The translations under genes and the position numbers were made by a program. A DNA stretch of 64,000 nt from Pyrus communis (Eukaryota > Streptophyta > Magnoliopsida > Rosales > Rosaceae): NCBI RefSeq assembly GCF_963583255.1, contig NC_084816.1, positions 8,816,600-8,880,599 of the forward strand, read 5' to 3'. Below the pieces are notes generated by a model. It was not told where the DNA came from, searched no databases, and saw only the letters and a list, made by a program, of their open reading frames with translations. Each line of letters opens with the position of its first letter. Position 1 is the first letter of the stretch. Shown here piece by piece: positions 45,200 through 58,941 of this stretch.

Positions 45200-46205
45200 A
45201 CAATTTTGATTGCATCTGTTGATGTCGATACAAGTTGGATTATTAACTCCGGAGCCACTGATCATATGACTTATGATCATACTTTATTTAACTTTACAAC
45301 ACCATAACCTCGGGATAGTATTGTCACTGCTAATGGAGGTGTTGCCCCAGTTACAAGAGCCGGTTCGATTGCACTCAATCCTACTCTCCCCTTACACATT
45401 TGCTTACTTGTTCCCACACTCTCTACCCATTTGTTATTTATGGGACAGGTCACCGAGCAATTAGACTGTGTTGTGCAAATGTTTCCGTCTTTCTGTTTAC
45501 TTCAAGATATCCGAACTTAGGCGATCATTGGGCGTGGTACTAAGAGTAGGGGGTTGTACTATGTTGATGATATTACACAAGGTTGTGTTCATCAAGTTCA
45601 AGGTCGTGATAGTGGAAAGTTAAAGACTATTCAGTTGTGGCATCGTCATCTTGGTCATGCTTCCTTCAGTTATTTTCAAAAATTACTTCCGTCATTATTT
45701 GGTAATATTTCAGATTCTTCGTTAAAGTGTAATGTTTGCACATTAGCTAAAAGTCATCGAGCTTTTTATCCCCCAAGTTTTCATAAAAGAACAATTCCGT
45801 TTGAGTTAATTCATTCTGATGTGTGGAGGCCATCTTCGGTTACTACTCAACATGGTGTGCATTGGTTTGTAACATTTGTTGATGATTGCACTAGGATGAC
45901 TTGGTTGGACCTTATGAAGAATAAAAGTGATGTGGGTGACATCTTCAAAGCATTTTATCACATGGTCTATGCTCAGTATTCACTCCCTGTTATAGTGCTT
46001 TGGTCAGACAACGATGGTGAGTATCTTAATCAGGATCTTTCTCAGTTTTTTACGGAAAAAGGGCATTCTTCATGAAAATCTGTGTCCTCAGACCCCACAA
46101 CAAAATGGAGTTGCCGAACAAAAAAATCAGCACATCTTCTTATTGGTAGTTGTGCACCCAAGACATATTGGGCTGATGCAGTCACTTATGCTATTTATAT
46201 CATGA
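45200..46205 (+). pseudogene. copia protease remnant and integrase
   Basis: The protease site at about 45230-45290 reads WIINSGATDHM, with Asn in place of the catalytic Asp. The integrase region has an intact zinc motif (WHRHLGH...CNVCTLAKSH) and core motifs HSDVWRPSS, FVDDCTRMTW and SDNDGEY in the open frame 45554-46075. A frame break at about 46070 precedes TPQQNGVAEQKN, which carries the catalytic glutamate (46014-46205 frame). Confidence 0.88.
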
Positions 46206-48645
46206 ACTAAATGCCATCGCGTGTTCTCTCTTTTAAAACCCCCTTAGCCGTGCTTGCTGATCATGTTTTGCTCCCTTCCACTCTTCATCTCGAACCCTGG
46301 GTTTTTGGTTGTGTGGTATATGTTCATCTTCACAAAAATCAAAGAAGTAAACTTGATCCATGTGCGATGTGGTGTGTATTGCTTGGCTTTAATCCTTAAC
46401 AAAAAGGCTATAGATGTTATTATCTATCCACTCGACATACGTACATCACCATGAATGTTACCTTTTCTAAAGATGAATTATTTTTTCTTCCCAGCCATAC
46501 TCCTCAAGGGGTGAAAACCTCTGGTGAAGATTATGGCTAGTTCGATATTATGCCTACTATTTCTGTAAATAGCCCAAACGGGCCTTTAGACCAAATTGGC
46601 TTAGATGCTGCTGATGAAACTGGCCTAGATGAAGCTAACTGTGACTGCCCTGATGAGTGTGCTGACCATGGCAGAGGAAATGGGCTAGGACTGTGATGCT
46701 TGCCCAAGTGGGCCGCATGTTATACCCAACGAGAATAATGATGGGTCGCATGTAAACGCTGCTGTCTTAGCCCAAATTATGATGCTGCTGCTGTTTGCCT
46801 ATCTGCAGCTACCAGCCTAAGTGGGCCAAATAGAAATTCTGGTGTTGGTCCGAGTACCCCAAATTTAAGTAATAGTTCCAGTGAGTTAGAAGACAGTAAC
46901 AACTCCCTCACACTTCAATGGATATTCCCAAGGTAAGTACTCACTCGGGAACCATCTTATATGTTGCCTCTCGACAAAATCGAGGAAAACCGCTAGACAG
47001 GTACTCTCCAGAAAGAAATGTGTGGTATTCCATTTCAAACTATGTCTCTACTCATTGACTTTCACCGAAATATTATGCATTTGTTTAGCAAATAGAAACC
47101 ATCAAAATACCCACCAGAGTGGAGGAAGCTTTGAAAGATTCGAAATGGACAAAAGCAATGCAAGTTGAAATGGTAGCATGACAAAAGAATAATACATGGA
47201 GTGTGGTCTGACTTCCTAAAGGAAAGAAATCAGTGGGGTGCAAGTAGGTGTTCACTATTAAACATAAGGCAGATGGAACAATTGATAGATACAAGGCGAG
47301 GCTAGTGGCCAAAGGTTTTACCCAAACCTTTAGGGTTGATTACGAGGAGACCTTTGCTCCTGTTGCAAAAATGAATACCATTAGAGTTTTATTATCTCTT
47401 GTTGCGAACCATGGCTAGCCTTTGAGACAGTTTGATGTTAAAAATGCTTTTCTACATGGTGATTTAGAGGAAGAGGTGTACATGGATATTCCACCAGGTT
47501 ATGGTGCTGCGAACTCCAGTGGGAAAGTGTGTAAACTTCGGAAGGCATTGTATGGCCTTAAATAGTCACCCAGAGCATGGTTTGGATGGTTCACCCAGGC
47601 AATGAAGAAGTATGGGTATAGACAGGGAAACACAGACCATAAGTTGTTCATCAAACGCAAGGATGGCAAGGTAACTCTGCTTATCATAAATGTAGATGAT
47701 ATGATTGTCACAAGTGATGATACAATGGAAATCAAACGTCTGTAAGGGCATTTGTCTTCTGAGTTTGGGATGAAAGATCTTGGAGGACTTTAATACTTCT
47801 TGGGATTTAAAGTGGCTAGGTCTCAGGAAGGAATATACTTATCTCAGAGAAAGTATGTATTGGACCTTTTGTCTGAAACTGGTATGTTAGGGTGTAAACC
47901 AGTGGATATACCTATGGTGCAGAATCATCATCTAGCATTTTATCAGGATCAAGTCCTAGTGAATAAAGAAAGGTATCAAAGATTGGTAGGGTGATTGATT
48001 TATTTGTCATTTACAAGGCCAGATATTGGTTACGTAGTAAGTGTGGTGAGTCAATTTATGCATGCTCCTAGTGAGGATCATATGGCAGCAGTAATGCGGA
48101 TTATGAGTTACTTAAAAGGAGCTCTAGGAAAAGGGTTGATGTATAGAAAGTATGGGCATATGTAGGTGAAAGGGTATACCGATGCAAATTAGGCTAGAAA
48201 TATCACTGATCGACGGTCTACGTCGGGATACTTAACATTTATAGCTGGTAATCTTGTGACATGGAGAAGCAAGTAGCAAAATGTGGTGGCAAGGTCTTTG
48301 GTCGAGGCTGAGTACAGAGGAATGCCACATGGTATTTGTGAGCTTCTATGGCTTCAAATTCTACTCATTGAGATAGGGTTTAAACCAAAAGGTTCTATGT
48401 TGTTGTATTGTGATAATCAAGCAGCACGGGAGATAGCTAACAATCCGGTGCAGCATGATAGGACCAAACATGTTGAGGTGGATATAAATTTTATCAAAGA
48501 AAAGTTGGATGTTAAGTTGATTGACATTCCGTTTGTGAAGACAGAAGAACATTTAGTAGATATTCTAACTCATGCAGTTTCTGCAAGAAGGTTTCAAGAC
48601 TCACTTGACAAGTTGGGCCTAGGTTATATCTATACACCAAATTGA
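46206..48645 (+). pseudogene. copia reverse transcriptase and RNase H with many stops
   Basis: Recognisable copia motifs are [39 protein letters not shown], the active site (NVDD instead of YVDD, 47689-47700), FGMKDLGGL, TRPDIGYVVS and YTDAN. The RNase H end at 48283-48645 reads VARSLVEAEYR, LYCDNQAA and DRTKHVEVDINFIKEKL, and this last piece is open to its stop. At least three tryptophan codons (CKWVF, HGWPL, DANWA positions) have become TAG, and one Gln codon has become TAG. Confidence 0.9.
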
Positions 48646-48652
48646 GGGAGAG

Positions 48653-48832
48653 TGTTGGCGTGAGTCAACAATAATACAATAGGAATGTAATTGTGTTTCC
48701 TAGTTTGGGTATAACTCTCCTTTTATGTCTTTAATATTCCTTGTAGTACAAGGATTGAGTATATACATGTGTTGCCTCCTATGAGAGAAGAATATATAAA
48801 AATATCTTGAAACCTTAAAATTAATTTTATCT
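48653..48832 (+). repeat. 3' LTR of the copia provirus
   Basis: TGTTGGCGTGAGTCAACAAT to TTAATTTTATCT, 180 bp, directly after the purine tract. It holds the uninterrupted sequence at the position where the 5' LTR carries the 1,770-bp insertion. Confidence 0.85.
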
Positions 48833-49917
48833 ATCAATTGGTTTAGTCTTATTTGAAATTACGTCTGAAACATAGAAAAATAATCATTCAAACGAAAATA
48901 ACAAATTCTTAGTCCTAAAAGAATTGCAACTCTCAAAAATTTGATTATTAAAGAAAAGGTGGATCAAACTCCAAAACTTTGGTTCTTTCCCGTTCAACAT
49001 CTTTCCGATTTGACGAGCCATGAGAGAAAGAAAAAAAAGAGGCCATAACACAGTAGTTTGAGAAAAAAGAAAGCATCAAATGTTGTGTAATGGATATGAT
49101 CCAAAGTCCAAACACATCCAAACTCATACATGCATAATGTTCGATCTTTTTCTTTCTTTGGAAAATTTGACTCTGAAACTTTCCAAAATATTAAAACGCT
49201 TTTAATCATTTCATTAACTGTGTTTATTAAGCACTGTAAGGATACTAATACAAAAGATAGAAAATTAAATATCATGAATAAAACCTAGTTATATTTCATG
49301 TAAGGCTCGAAATACCTTATGTAGGACTTTTATATCTCAAGTATAAACATTAGCAAGCTGTAAGAAACTTCACTCCATTTATCTCATTCCACAGAGTACT
49401 TGTAAGTTACAACATTGTAGGTACACATTTGTACCTGAGAACTATTCAACTGAGCTTCTGTTGTGGGTCGAGCGGTATAAATGGTAAATATCACATTATC
49501 ATTCAAGACCAAAAATATGAGCCCTTTTTCAATCTCTTTCCGAAAACTCAAAAGGACTCAATTTCAGAACGGTTTTTTTTTTCACCCAAATGCACATTTG
49601 GGTTTCATTACTCTCCTCGCATCAATTTAAAAGGTACATAATTTCCAGTTTCATGTACAAATAAGATAATTATCACAAATGTTGCCAATCTAATCAAATA
49701 ATAAATGTAAAGACAAATACCAAAGCATTTGAAAACATACGCAGATAAAAAAAAATCCAAGAACAAAATTGATGAAACGAAATAGGTCCGAGTGAATGGA
49801 AAGGAAAAAACAAAGGATCAATTCCACTTTAAAGAAACACGGTATAAAAAAAGACCCGTTTATGAAACTTATTATCTGGATGGGAATCAAGAACAAGAAA
49901 ATTCAAAGTTAGAAATA
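48833..49917. other. AT-rich spacer, perhaps partly plastid-derived at its right end
   Basis: No nuclear gene is recognised. The part next to the ndhF fragment (roughly 49640-49917) could be plastid spacer beyond the ndhF stop, which evolves too fast to identify by eye. Confidence 0.35.
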
Positions 49918-50111
49918 TTAAAAAAAAGAAAAAATTAATAAAAAAATGAATACATAAGATACATACACTAAAAGATAAGAAGAAATTCGACCGCCCCCTA
50001 CATATTTGATACCCTCTCCTACGAAAAAACTCGCAATATAGACTCCATTTGTAATTCCATCAATTATTCGTCTATCAAAAAAATGAGTTAGTTCAGCCAA
50101 TCTTCTTAATG
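49918..50111 (-). pseudogene. ndhF: Plastid ndhF C-terminal fragment in the nucleus (NUPT)
   Basis: On the minus strand the frame reads [21 protein letters not shown], then [21 protein letters not shown], and ends in a hydrophobic tail with a stop. This is the C-terminus of the plastid NADH dehydrogenase-like subunit NdhF. Upstream of RRLAE (above 50111) the sequence is no longer ndhF, so only about 60 codons are present. The surroundings are clearly nuclear (transposons, CDC48 exons), so this is a plastid-to-nucleus insert and not plastid genome. It is not expected to function. Confidence 0.85.
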
Positions 50112-50470
50112 CCACACTACAGGGAAAATTTACGCACGGCCTTGACATCATTGGAACAAGCCCAAAGGTAGTGCACACATTGTAACCTGCAATTACCGCT
50201 TTATTCACTTTAGAAATTAAATGCAGTCTTCCAACGTAGAACAATTTTAAATCCAAATTAGACGAGAAAGGCTTCACACTCTCCTACAGAGTTCCATCAC
50301 TTAGACCCCAACAACATTGGCATGTTTATATTACATCTAAAGCCTAATAATAACTATCAAACCCACATTTCTTTTTATTTTCTTTATAAAACAAACGTAT
50401 AGACAAATCAAACGAATTTAAGCAGAATCTCAAATTCAAGCACCAAATAATTAGTGGGAAAAAAAGTGAA
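50112..50470. other. Spacer starting with a CACTACAGGGAAAA motif
   Basis: CACTACAGGGAAAATTTACG begins at 50115, exactly where ndhF similarity ends. It resembles a CACTA-type terminus. The rest of the stretch has no recognised gene. Confidence 0.35.
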
Positions 50471-50479
50471 TCACTTACT

Positions 50480-50563
50480 AGGTTCCCTGAGGAGACGTTG
50501 AGTTTCCCAGATCTGAGAGGAGTCCGTGTTGCGGTGGTTGTCCAACTGATAGACGACATCCAT
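50480..50563 (-). CDS. Candidate first exon of an unidentified gene
   Basis: On the minus strand an ATG at 50563 opens MDVVYQLDNHRNTDSSQIW... and runs about 27 codons to CCTA followed by GTAAGTG, a good donor. The composition (GC-richer than the surroundings, balanced codons) looks like a host exon. I do not recognise the protein, and no following exon is found. A CACTA-like motif and the ndhF insert lie just downstream, so the gene may be broken. Low confidence. Confidence 0.3.
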
Positions 50564-50790
50564 CAGCGGAGTCTGAGAGAGGCAGAGATGGGTTTGTTTA
50601 AATATGAACCAGATCAAATTCCCTTTTGATTATAACTGTTGGGGCCCAAAAGTGTCACACACCAAGCCAATCAAGTCTCAAGGTCCAATTGTCATGCAAA
50701 GACTTTCTCAAAGCCCAAGTCCACCTCGACCTAAAAGTCCCCCAACATAAATTGGCGACTCTGCTGGGGATAAGTTGTAATCTTCATTCA

Positions 50791-52430
50791 ATGGCTCCCA
50801 GATCCAGAAGAAACACTACCAAGAGTGGCAATGCCTCAGACGCAGGCGAGGATGCTTCCCGACTATATTAGTCTCAACATGAAGGCTAACGCTAGGAGAG
50901 CTAGGAAAACCTAGACGAATACGACATACTGGACATTATTGCAGCCATTCATGCCTTGGGTGAAGCCCAAAAACAAATTGTTACGTTTGTAAAAGAGTTG
51001 AAAAACTTAACCCCGAAGCCAAGCGAGAAAACCAATGACAAGGATTGCACGCCCAGGGAAAAGGTTTCTTAGGAGAAGTTAGCTGCTGATGTAGGCAAGG
51101 GTCCTGAGAAAGCACTATCCTTTATCACTCAGGAAGACGCCATAGCCATGCTCGAAAAAGAGCTGCACAGAAGCTCAGAAGACTGGAAATATGTTCTTGA
51201 GCCACCATATCCAACCAGCATTCTCCACATGCCATATCCTAAAGGATACGAGACTCCCAACCTTGTTCTCTTTGACGGGAGGAAGGGTAGCCCTAAGGAA
51301 CATATAAGCCATTTCATTGATGCTTTAGGTCCTTATGCTAGTAACTGCAACCTCCATCTCAGGGAGTTCTCGAAAAGCCTAACTGATTATGCCTATACTT
51401 GGTACAAGACCCTTGCATCAGGTTCCATCCAGACCTGGGAAGAACTAACGGGAAGGTTCTGTAAAATGTACTTCCAGCATGAGGAAAGGGTCATGACAAC
51501 TCAGCTCAACAATACACGCCAAAGGCATGGGGAAGATCTGCCCTTGATGGCTATGATGAGAAAAACGAGGAAGCTCTTATAGAGATTTGTATCAGCAACA
51601 TTGTAGCTGACTACAAGTTTATTTGGAGAACATTGGTATCACCCAGTTCTCGAGGCGCATGGATGCAGTAAGGAAGACCAGCTTGTCGATCAAGCCTTCC
51701 ATAGGGAAATCCTGGAAGATTGACAAAAAGGAAGCTCAACATGCCTTAGCCGTGGATGACAAATCTGATTACAACCCATGAAAAAGGAAGGAAACGAAGA
51801 GCGATTAGGAAACCTATCCTCCACTAGCATGTAGGGATGAGCAATTCCAAGCTATCTTTGATACCATGCTTGCAGATGGGGTCAACAAGCTACCTTAACC
51901 GTACAAAACCCCTTCTAGGGAACACAAAAATGATCATAGGTATCGTTGTTACCATCAGTATGTAGGACATCCCTCTATTGTATGCCAAACTTTGCGAAAA
52001 ATTCTCCATTAAAAAATCCGTGAAAGAACGCTAGAGCTGTCATGCAAGACGTAAGCCATAGACATTGACCTTATACCGAAAAGCTGAGGGAAGGAGTGGG
52101 TAGCTGTCATTACACGCTCCGGAGATGACAATGATTACCATCCATGGATTTGCGATCCCAAGCCACCGGAAGCCATTTAGGAACCTTCCAGGAGAAGAGT
52201 TACTGGTGCAAATACTCCAAGCCACAGAGCTATGATACACCATGGCCTCAAGCTAAAGGGTGGGGAGATAAGGATGCAAATCTCATGGATTTTGCCCCAA
52301 GCCTAAGTGACGATGACTTCACCATCGATATCCCAGAAGAATACAATAAGGAAGCCGCGGAAGAGCATCTATTCAACCAGGAAATGATGGTTGTGACTTT
52401 GTACAACCGACCCAGTTGAGCGTTACCTTT
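50791..52430 (+). pseudogene. gypsy gag (broken)
   Basis: An ATG at 50791 opens a short frame (MAPRSRRNTTKSG...) that stops after 26 codons. The retrotransposon gag domain is open at 51148-51582, with PYPKGYETPNLVLFDGRKG, PKEHISHFIDALG and FSKSLTDYAYTWYKTL. A Cys/His knuckle-like CYHHQYVGHPSIVC follows near 51943-51985. Further broken sections extend to about 52430. Confidence 0.8.
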
Positions 52431-53049
52431 CCCTAGGGCAAGGGCCCACTGCAGCACAGGTAATTTAGGAAAACTCGAAGTTCAAATCCCTCTTTGACTA
52501 GCTTGAATATGGCTCTGAAGCAAGAACTGCTATTGCTGAAGCTCTTATGCATGTTTCTGAGGATCATGGCTCTCAATGTTATGCTGCCCAATCGCAAAGG
52601 GCTTTCCTCGAGAATAACAATGCCATTATCTTCATTGACAAAGACATGGAAGTGGTTTTCCCTGACCACTGAAGGTCACTGTACCTGGAAGGACATATCA
52701 ATGATGTGTTCATTAGGCAAGCTTTGGTAGACACTGGTTCCTCCGTTAACATTCTGCCCTTGGTAGTACTTACTGCATAAACTATAATGACTTGATAACT
52801 ATCCTATTGAGAGGTGTCAATTGCATGGCAATATAAAGCACACATCCACAAGGTAGCTTCACATAGTCAGCATATATATGTGCCCTCTAAGCACATAATC
52901 CTTCTTTCCTATAACAATTTGGATTGGTAAAAATGATAGCTAGCCACGTAGACATAAATAGGATGAATGGTAATTCACCTCAGCTAAGAGTTGGATAGGG
53001 ATAAAATCACAGTAGTAATATTACCTAAAATAAACTCTAAAAATACGGG

Positions 53050-53960
53050 ATCTCACAAGTGTTTCCCGATGGCCGCGTCGTTTACCGCTTATGACAAGTT
53101 GGGGGCCTAACCACATTGAGTGGGAAAGCCTCAAGTATGTAGACACTACACACCAAGAAAATGAAGTTCCCAAGGAAGTTAAAGACATGCCTACACATGT
53201 TGCCGAGGACGAATCCATGCAAAAAATTATGCATACGCCAAAATGCATGCATGATGAATCCATTGCAGTGGCAGAAAAGCTTGAGGAGGTAAACCTAAGT
53301 GATGATCTCTCTATGCAAAATTTGATTTCTATTAGTGTGTACTTAACTATTGAGGAAAAGAAAGAACTAGTCAGCCTGCTAAAGGAGTTCAAATACCTCT
53401 TTGCCTAGATCTATGAAGAGATGCCAAGCCTTGACCCAAACTTAGTGTGCCACGCGCTAAATACACAGTTTGCAATCAAGCCCATGTGGCAACAAATGAG
53501 GAATTTCCACCCAGAAATAGAAGCTAAAATCAAAGTTGAAGTAGAAAAGCTCATTGCAACCAGATACATCAAGCCTATCAAGCACCTTCTTTGGCTAGCC
53601 TACATCGTCCCTGTAAAGAACAACACTGTTTAAATCTGGATTTGCTTCAATTATCGAGATCTCAATGCAGCATGCCCAAGAGACGAGTTTCCACTACCTA
53701 ACATGGACATCATGATCGATTCAACCTCACGACAAAGCCTGATGTCTTTCACGGATGGCTTCAGTATGTACAATCAAATCAAGATGTCTGCCAAAGATGT
53801 TGAGAATGCAGCTTTCCGCACGCCATTTGGAAACTTTTACTACAGAGTCATGCCATTTGGACTAAAAAATGCAGGTACCACATATCGAAATGGCTACTAT
53901 TACTTGACTTCGGTCAAGGAAGGTACGCTAACAAAACATGTCAATGCAAAGTGACTAAAG
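53050..53960 (+). pseudogene. gypsy reverse transcriptase, truncated
   Basis: Reverse transcriptase motifs appear in three open sections: KIKVEVEKLIATRYIKPIKH and WLAYIVPVKNN (53421-53633), the NYRDLNAACPRDEFPLP reading near 53650-53700, and the 53703-53954 section with FRTPFGNFYYRVMPFGLKNAG. After TTYRNG the sequence is no longer reverse transcriptase; the YVDD region, RNase H and integrase are absent. Confidence 0.85.
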
Positions 53961-54179
53961 CCATAAAATTGTTAGAACACTTACACTTATTTTAGAAGAA
54001 CAACCTCCTTTTATGTAATGGTCAATTTGCTTACTTTATGAGGCCTTGTAAAGCCATGCAACGATTGATGTACCCCAAATTTTAATGAAATGAATGAGCA
54101 TTTTCTCAAAATCTTTGGTACATTCGTTTCTTTACATTGGCAAAGGTAACTAGAATGATTTCTTCTAAACAAGCTATAA

Positions 54180-54735
54180 CAGTAATCATACCAAGGCTAT
54201 AAAAAAACCTACGCCAAGCCTATCAATGCCATGCAAGCTGCTCAATGGTTCAATGCTTATGCAACATACTAAGCTAACACGCCATGCAAAACCATTGAGT
54301 CAGACAACTTAAGCTTTTCCTAAAGTTATACTTTTGCAACATGCCAAGCCTATCAATGCCATGCAAGTTGCTCAATGGTTCAATGGTCATGCAACATGCC
54401 AAGCCAACACACCATGCAAAACCATTGAGTCAACCAACTAAAGCTTTTTCAAAAGCTATACTTACACAATATGCCAAAGTCTATTAATGCAAAGTAAGCT
54501 GCTCAATGGTTCAATGCTTATAATATGCCAAGCCAACATGCCAAGCAAACCATTGAGTCAAACAACTTAAGCTTTTCCTAAAGCTATAATTATGCAAGCC
54601 AAGCCTATCAATGCCATGCAAGCTGCTCAATGATTCAATGCTCATGTAACATGCCAAGCCGACACGGCATGCAAAACCATAGAGTCAGGCAACTAAAGCT
54701 TTTCCAAAAGCTATACTTATGCAACATGCCTAAGC
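54180..54735. repeat. About 125-bp tandem repeat, 4-5 units
   Basis: CAAGCCTATCAATGCCATGC plus AAGCTGCTCAATGGTTCAATG recurs near 54217, 54343, 54475 and 54602. Each copy is followed by CATGCAAAACCATTGAGTCA and AGCTTTTCCTAAAGCTATAC. Units differ by 5-15 %. Within each unit GCTCAATGGTTCAATG and CAAAACCATTGAGTCA form a loose inverted pair. It lies between the gypsy pol remnant and the chimeric CDC48 frame. Confidence 0.85.
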
Positions 54736-55164
54736 CTATTGAAACTTAACATTGAAAAACCTAATGCTAAGCAAGTCAAGATTTTGTGACTTACTCTATT
54801 TCCTTATGGAAGCAATGACATTTTTTTCATCTTTCCTCAGGGAAACTCACTGGCAAAGTACCAAGCGGCAGGATCAGCTATTTCCCCCCCAGGAAAACAG
54901 GCAACAACTTAAACCTATGTCTAAAAGGCTAAATAGAAGTCCATCCTACACACTTCCATGCATGAAAAAGCAAATACCATGGCAAGAAGAGTAAAGACAT
55001 TGCAAGCATTATGATGCGATCGACATCAGCTCAAAACCAAAGGAAAGAGTTCAAGGAAAATAAGCAAAATACAAAGCAAAGCGGCCCTATAACCATTGTT
55101 CGAAAAGCAATAAGATAGATGTCCAAACAGAAATTACAAATAAAGTAAAGGTGGAGTGAGGAAA

Positions 55165-57683
<2,519 letters not shown>

Positions 57684-57689
57684 GGCGGT

Positions 57690-57790
57690 GGATCATTTCA
57701 GAGATCAGAAACTGTGGTAAACGAAGAACAGAAAGAGGAGAGAGAGGAGAGAGAGAGAGAGGGAGTGTTTGGAGTGTGTTAGAGGATTAT
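57690..57790 (-). promoter_or_regulatory. GA/CT-rich leader of the CDC48 fragment
   Basis: Upstream of the ATG at 57683 (minus strand) lies a CT-rich stretch (CTCTCTCTCTCTCCTCTCTC when read on that strand), typical of plant 5' leaders and core promoters. The promoter side of CDC48 therefore seems kept. No clear TATA box was seen. Confidence 0.4.
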
Positions 57791-57799
57791 ACTTCAGGT

Positions 57800-58080
57800 T
57801 CTGAGTTTTTATGGAGTGTGTTAAGAGGATTATACTTCATTAGTGGGTTTGTTTGTGTTCGAACCAGTCAGCTTTCTCGTTGGAACCAGGCAACCAGTCC
57901 TAGAAATTTTTCATGACCGATACACACGTTGGTACATCACATGTTATTATACAAATTGTGGAATATGTGTGTTAAAATTTAATAACTTAAAAAATAAAAT
58001 TTCTCACAACTTATATAAAAATACATAATGTACCCCTGTGTTTCAATCACAATGAAAATTTTCTCCAATCAATCAGCTTT
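57800..58080. other. Spacer, no gene recognised
   Basis: GAGTGTGTTAGAGGATTATACTTCA occurs twice (about 57772 and 57812), a 40-bp local duplication. Otherwise the sequence is AT-rich without motif. Confidence 0.5.
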
Positions 58081-58087
58081 CTTTTTT

Positions 58088-58240
58088 GGGAACTTTAATG
58101 AAAGCTTCCGGTATTGTTCACTTTAACGAAAAACCACATTTTTACACTAAAAAGTCATTTATGATACTATTCATTTTACCTTTTATTTTGTAATTTTCGT
58201 TAAAACTTAAAATTTTCAAGTCTTATCATTAGTTTTCCTT
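58088..58240. mobile_element. Short MITE (GGGAACTTTAATGAAA ... CATTAGTTTTCC)
   Basis: The 150-bp unit contains GTTCACTTTAACGAAAAACC, ACATTTTTACACTAAAAAGTC and TTCGTTAAAACTTAAAATTTTC. Its ends GGGAACTTTAATGA and TCATTAGTTTTCC are roughly complementary. I recognise it as a family that is very frequent in apple and pear DNA. That recognition is from memory and unverified. Confidence 0.6.
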
Positions 58241-58690
58241 TCTTTTTTTCCTTGTCGACCACCATTTCTCTTTGCTTTGTTTCAAGGCTCTCTCTTTTCC
58301 TTGTTTCACACCAGCTTTCTCTTTTCCTTGCCGGCCACCATTTCTTTTCTTTTCCTTGATTCATGAAAAGATAGTTGCCTATAATCATTACTTTCTTTGC
58401 CTACATATATTGTCTTGTACATTCAGAACTTTTCATGAAATAGAAATACTTTGGAACTAAAAATCTACATGGTATCAGAGCAGTGTCACCCTTTGACCTG
58501 TGTTTGCCAATTTTGTTTCTGCTGTTCTTTTTCAAGCTTATGTAATGGCTGAAGAAAGCTCAGTTAATCTTGAGGGAGAAAGCTTTCAGGTATCTCCTTC
58601 GAGTTTTTTCGAAGCTAAGGTCAATATCAATCAGTGCCTATGCTTAGTGCTATTGAATGAACTCAATTCATTTGATCGATGTGTATGTAG
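58241..58690 (+). mobile_element. 5' end of a truncated copia element (LTR end, primer site, gag start)
   Basis: TGGTATCAGAGC, the classic copia primer-binding site (complement of initiator methionine tRNA), lies at about 58471, after an LTR-like end. The ATG at 58544 opens MAEESSVNLEGESFQVSPSS and reads about 40 gag-like residues before similarity stops near 58690. The rest of the element is absent. The LTR start is not defined. Confidence 0.75.
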
Positions 58691-58696
58691 TAATTC

Positions 58697-58941
58697 AAGT
58701 TTGTGGACATTCTCCATTCATGAATTATCTCATTTTTCTCATTTCTATAATGCTTGCTTACCATCTTTTTCTTTTTTAACAATGCGGTATTCTAAACTAT
58801 GTTGATCTACATGAGGGCGAGCACACTACCCTGGCCAACTAATCTAACCTAGGTATGCCGGTTCCTTATCAACCATCCATGCCAAGATTAAAATTCTACA
58901 ATACAATCAATGATCAACAACTTCACTTTCTATATAATGAA
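58697..58941. repeat. Second copy of the 37562-37803 segment
   Basis: The sequence from TTTGTGGACATTCTCC to TTCTATATAATGAA matches intron 1 of the DnaJ-type gene (37562-37803) over about 240 bp, with substitutions in roughly one base in ten. It abuts the truncated copia on the left. On the right it is cut off by the gypsy LTR at 58942; the copy at 37803 continues into other sequence. Confidence 0.85.

Larger units (their letters stand above)
42624..48832 (+). mobile_element. Ty1/copia provirus, both LTRs present, dead
   Basis: LTRs of about 180 bp begin TGTTGGCGTGAGTCAACAAT at 42624 and 48653. They agree closely when the insertion in the 5' LTR is ignored. Downstream of the 5' LTR a TGGCATCAT sequence sits at the primer-site position (normally TGGTATCAGAG), and a purine tract GAGGGAGAG precedes the 3' LTR. 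In between are protease, integrase, reverse transcriptase and RNase H in copia order, all with stops. No clear gag knuckle is visible in 44583-45200. No convincing flanking target duplication was found. Confidence 0.88.
50637..53990 (+). mobile_element. Ty3/gypsy (Tat-like) remnant, 5' part
   Basis: TGTTGGGGCCC at 50637 and CCCCCAACA ending at 50747 are complementary ends of what may be a much shortened LTR (111 bp). A primer-site-like TTGGCGACTCTGCTGGGG follows at once. The gag start is at 50791, and gag and reverse transcriptase readings follow. Pol ends before the YVDD motif. The 3' part is missing; 54180-54730 is a tandem array and 55165-55998 holds foreign antisense coding sequence. Confidence 0.75.

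Noticed and set aside
53950..55160. Continuation of gypsy pol (YVDD, integrase)
   Set aside because: No reverse transcriptase, RNase H or integrase motif was found in any frame after 53960; the stretch is tandem repeats and spacer.
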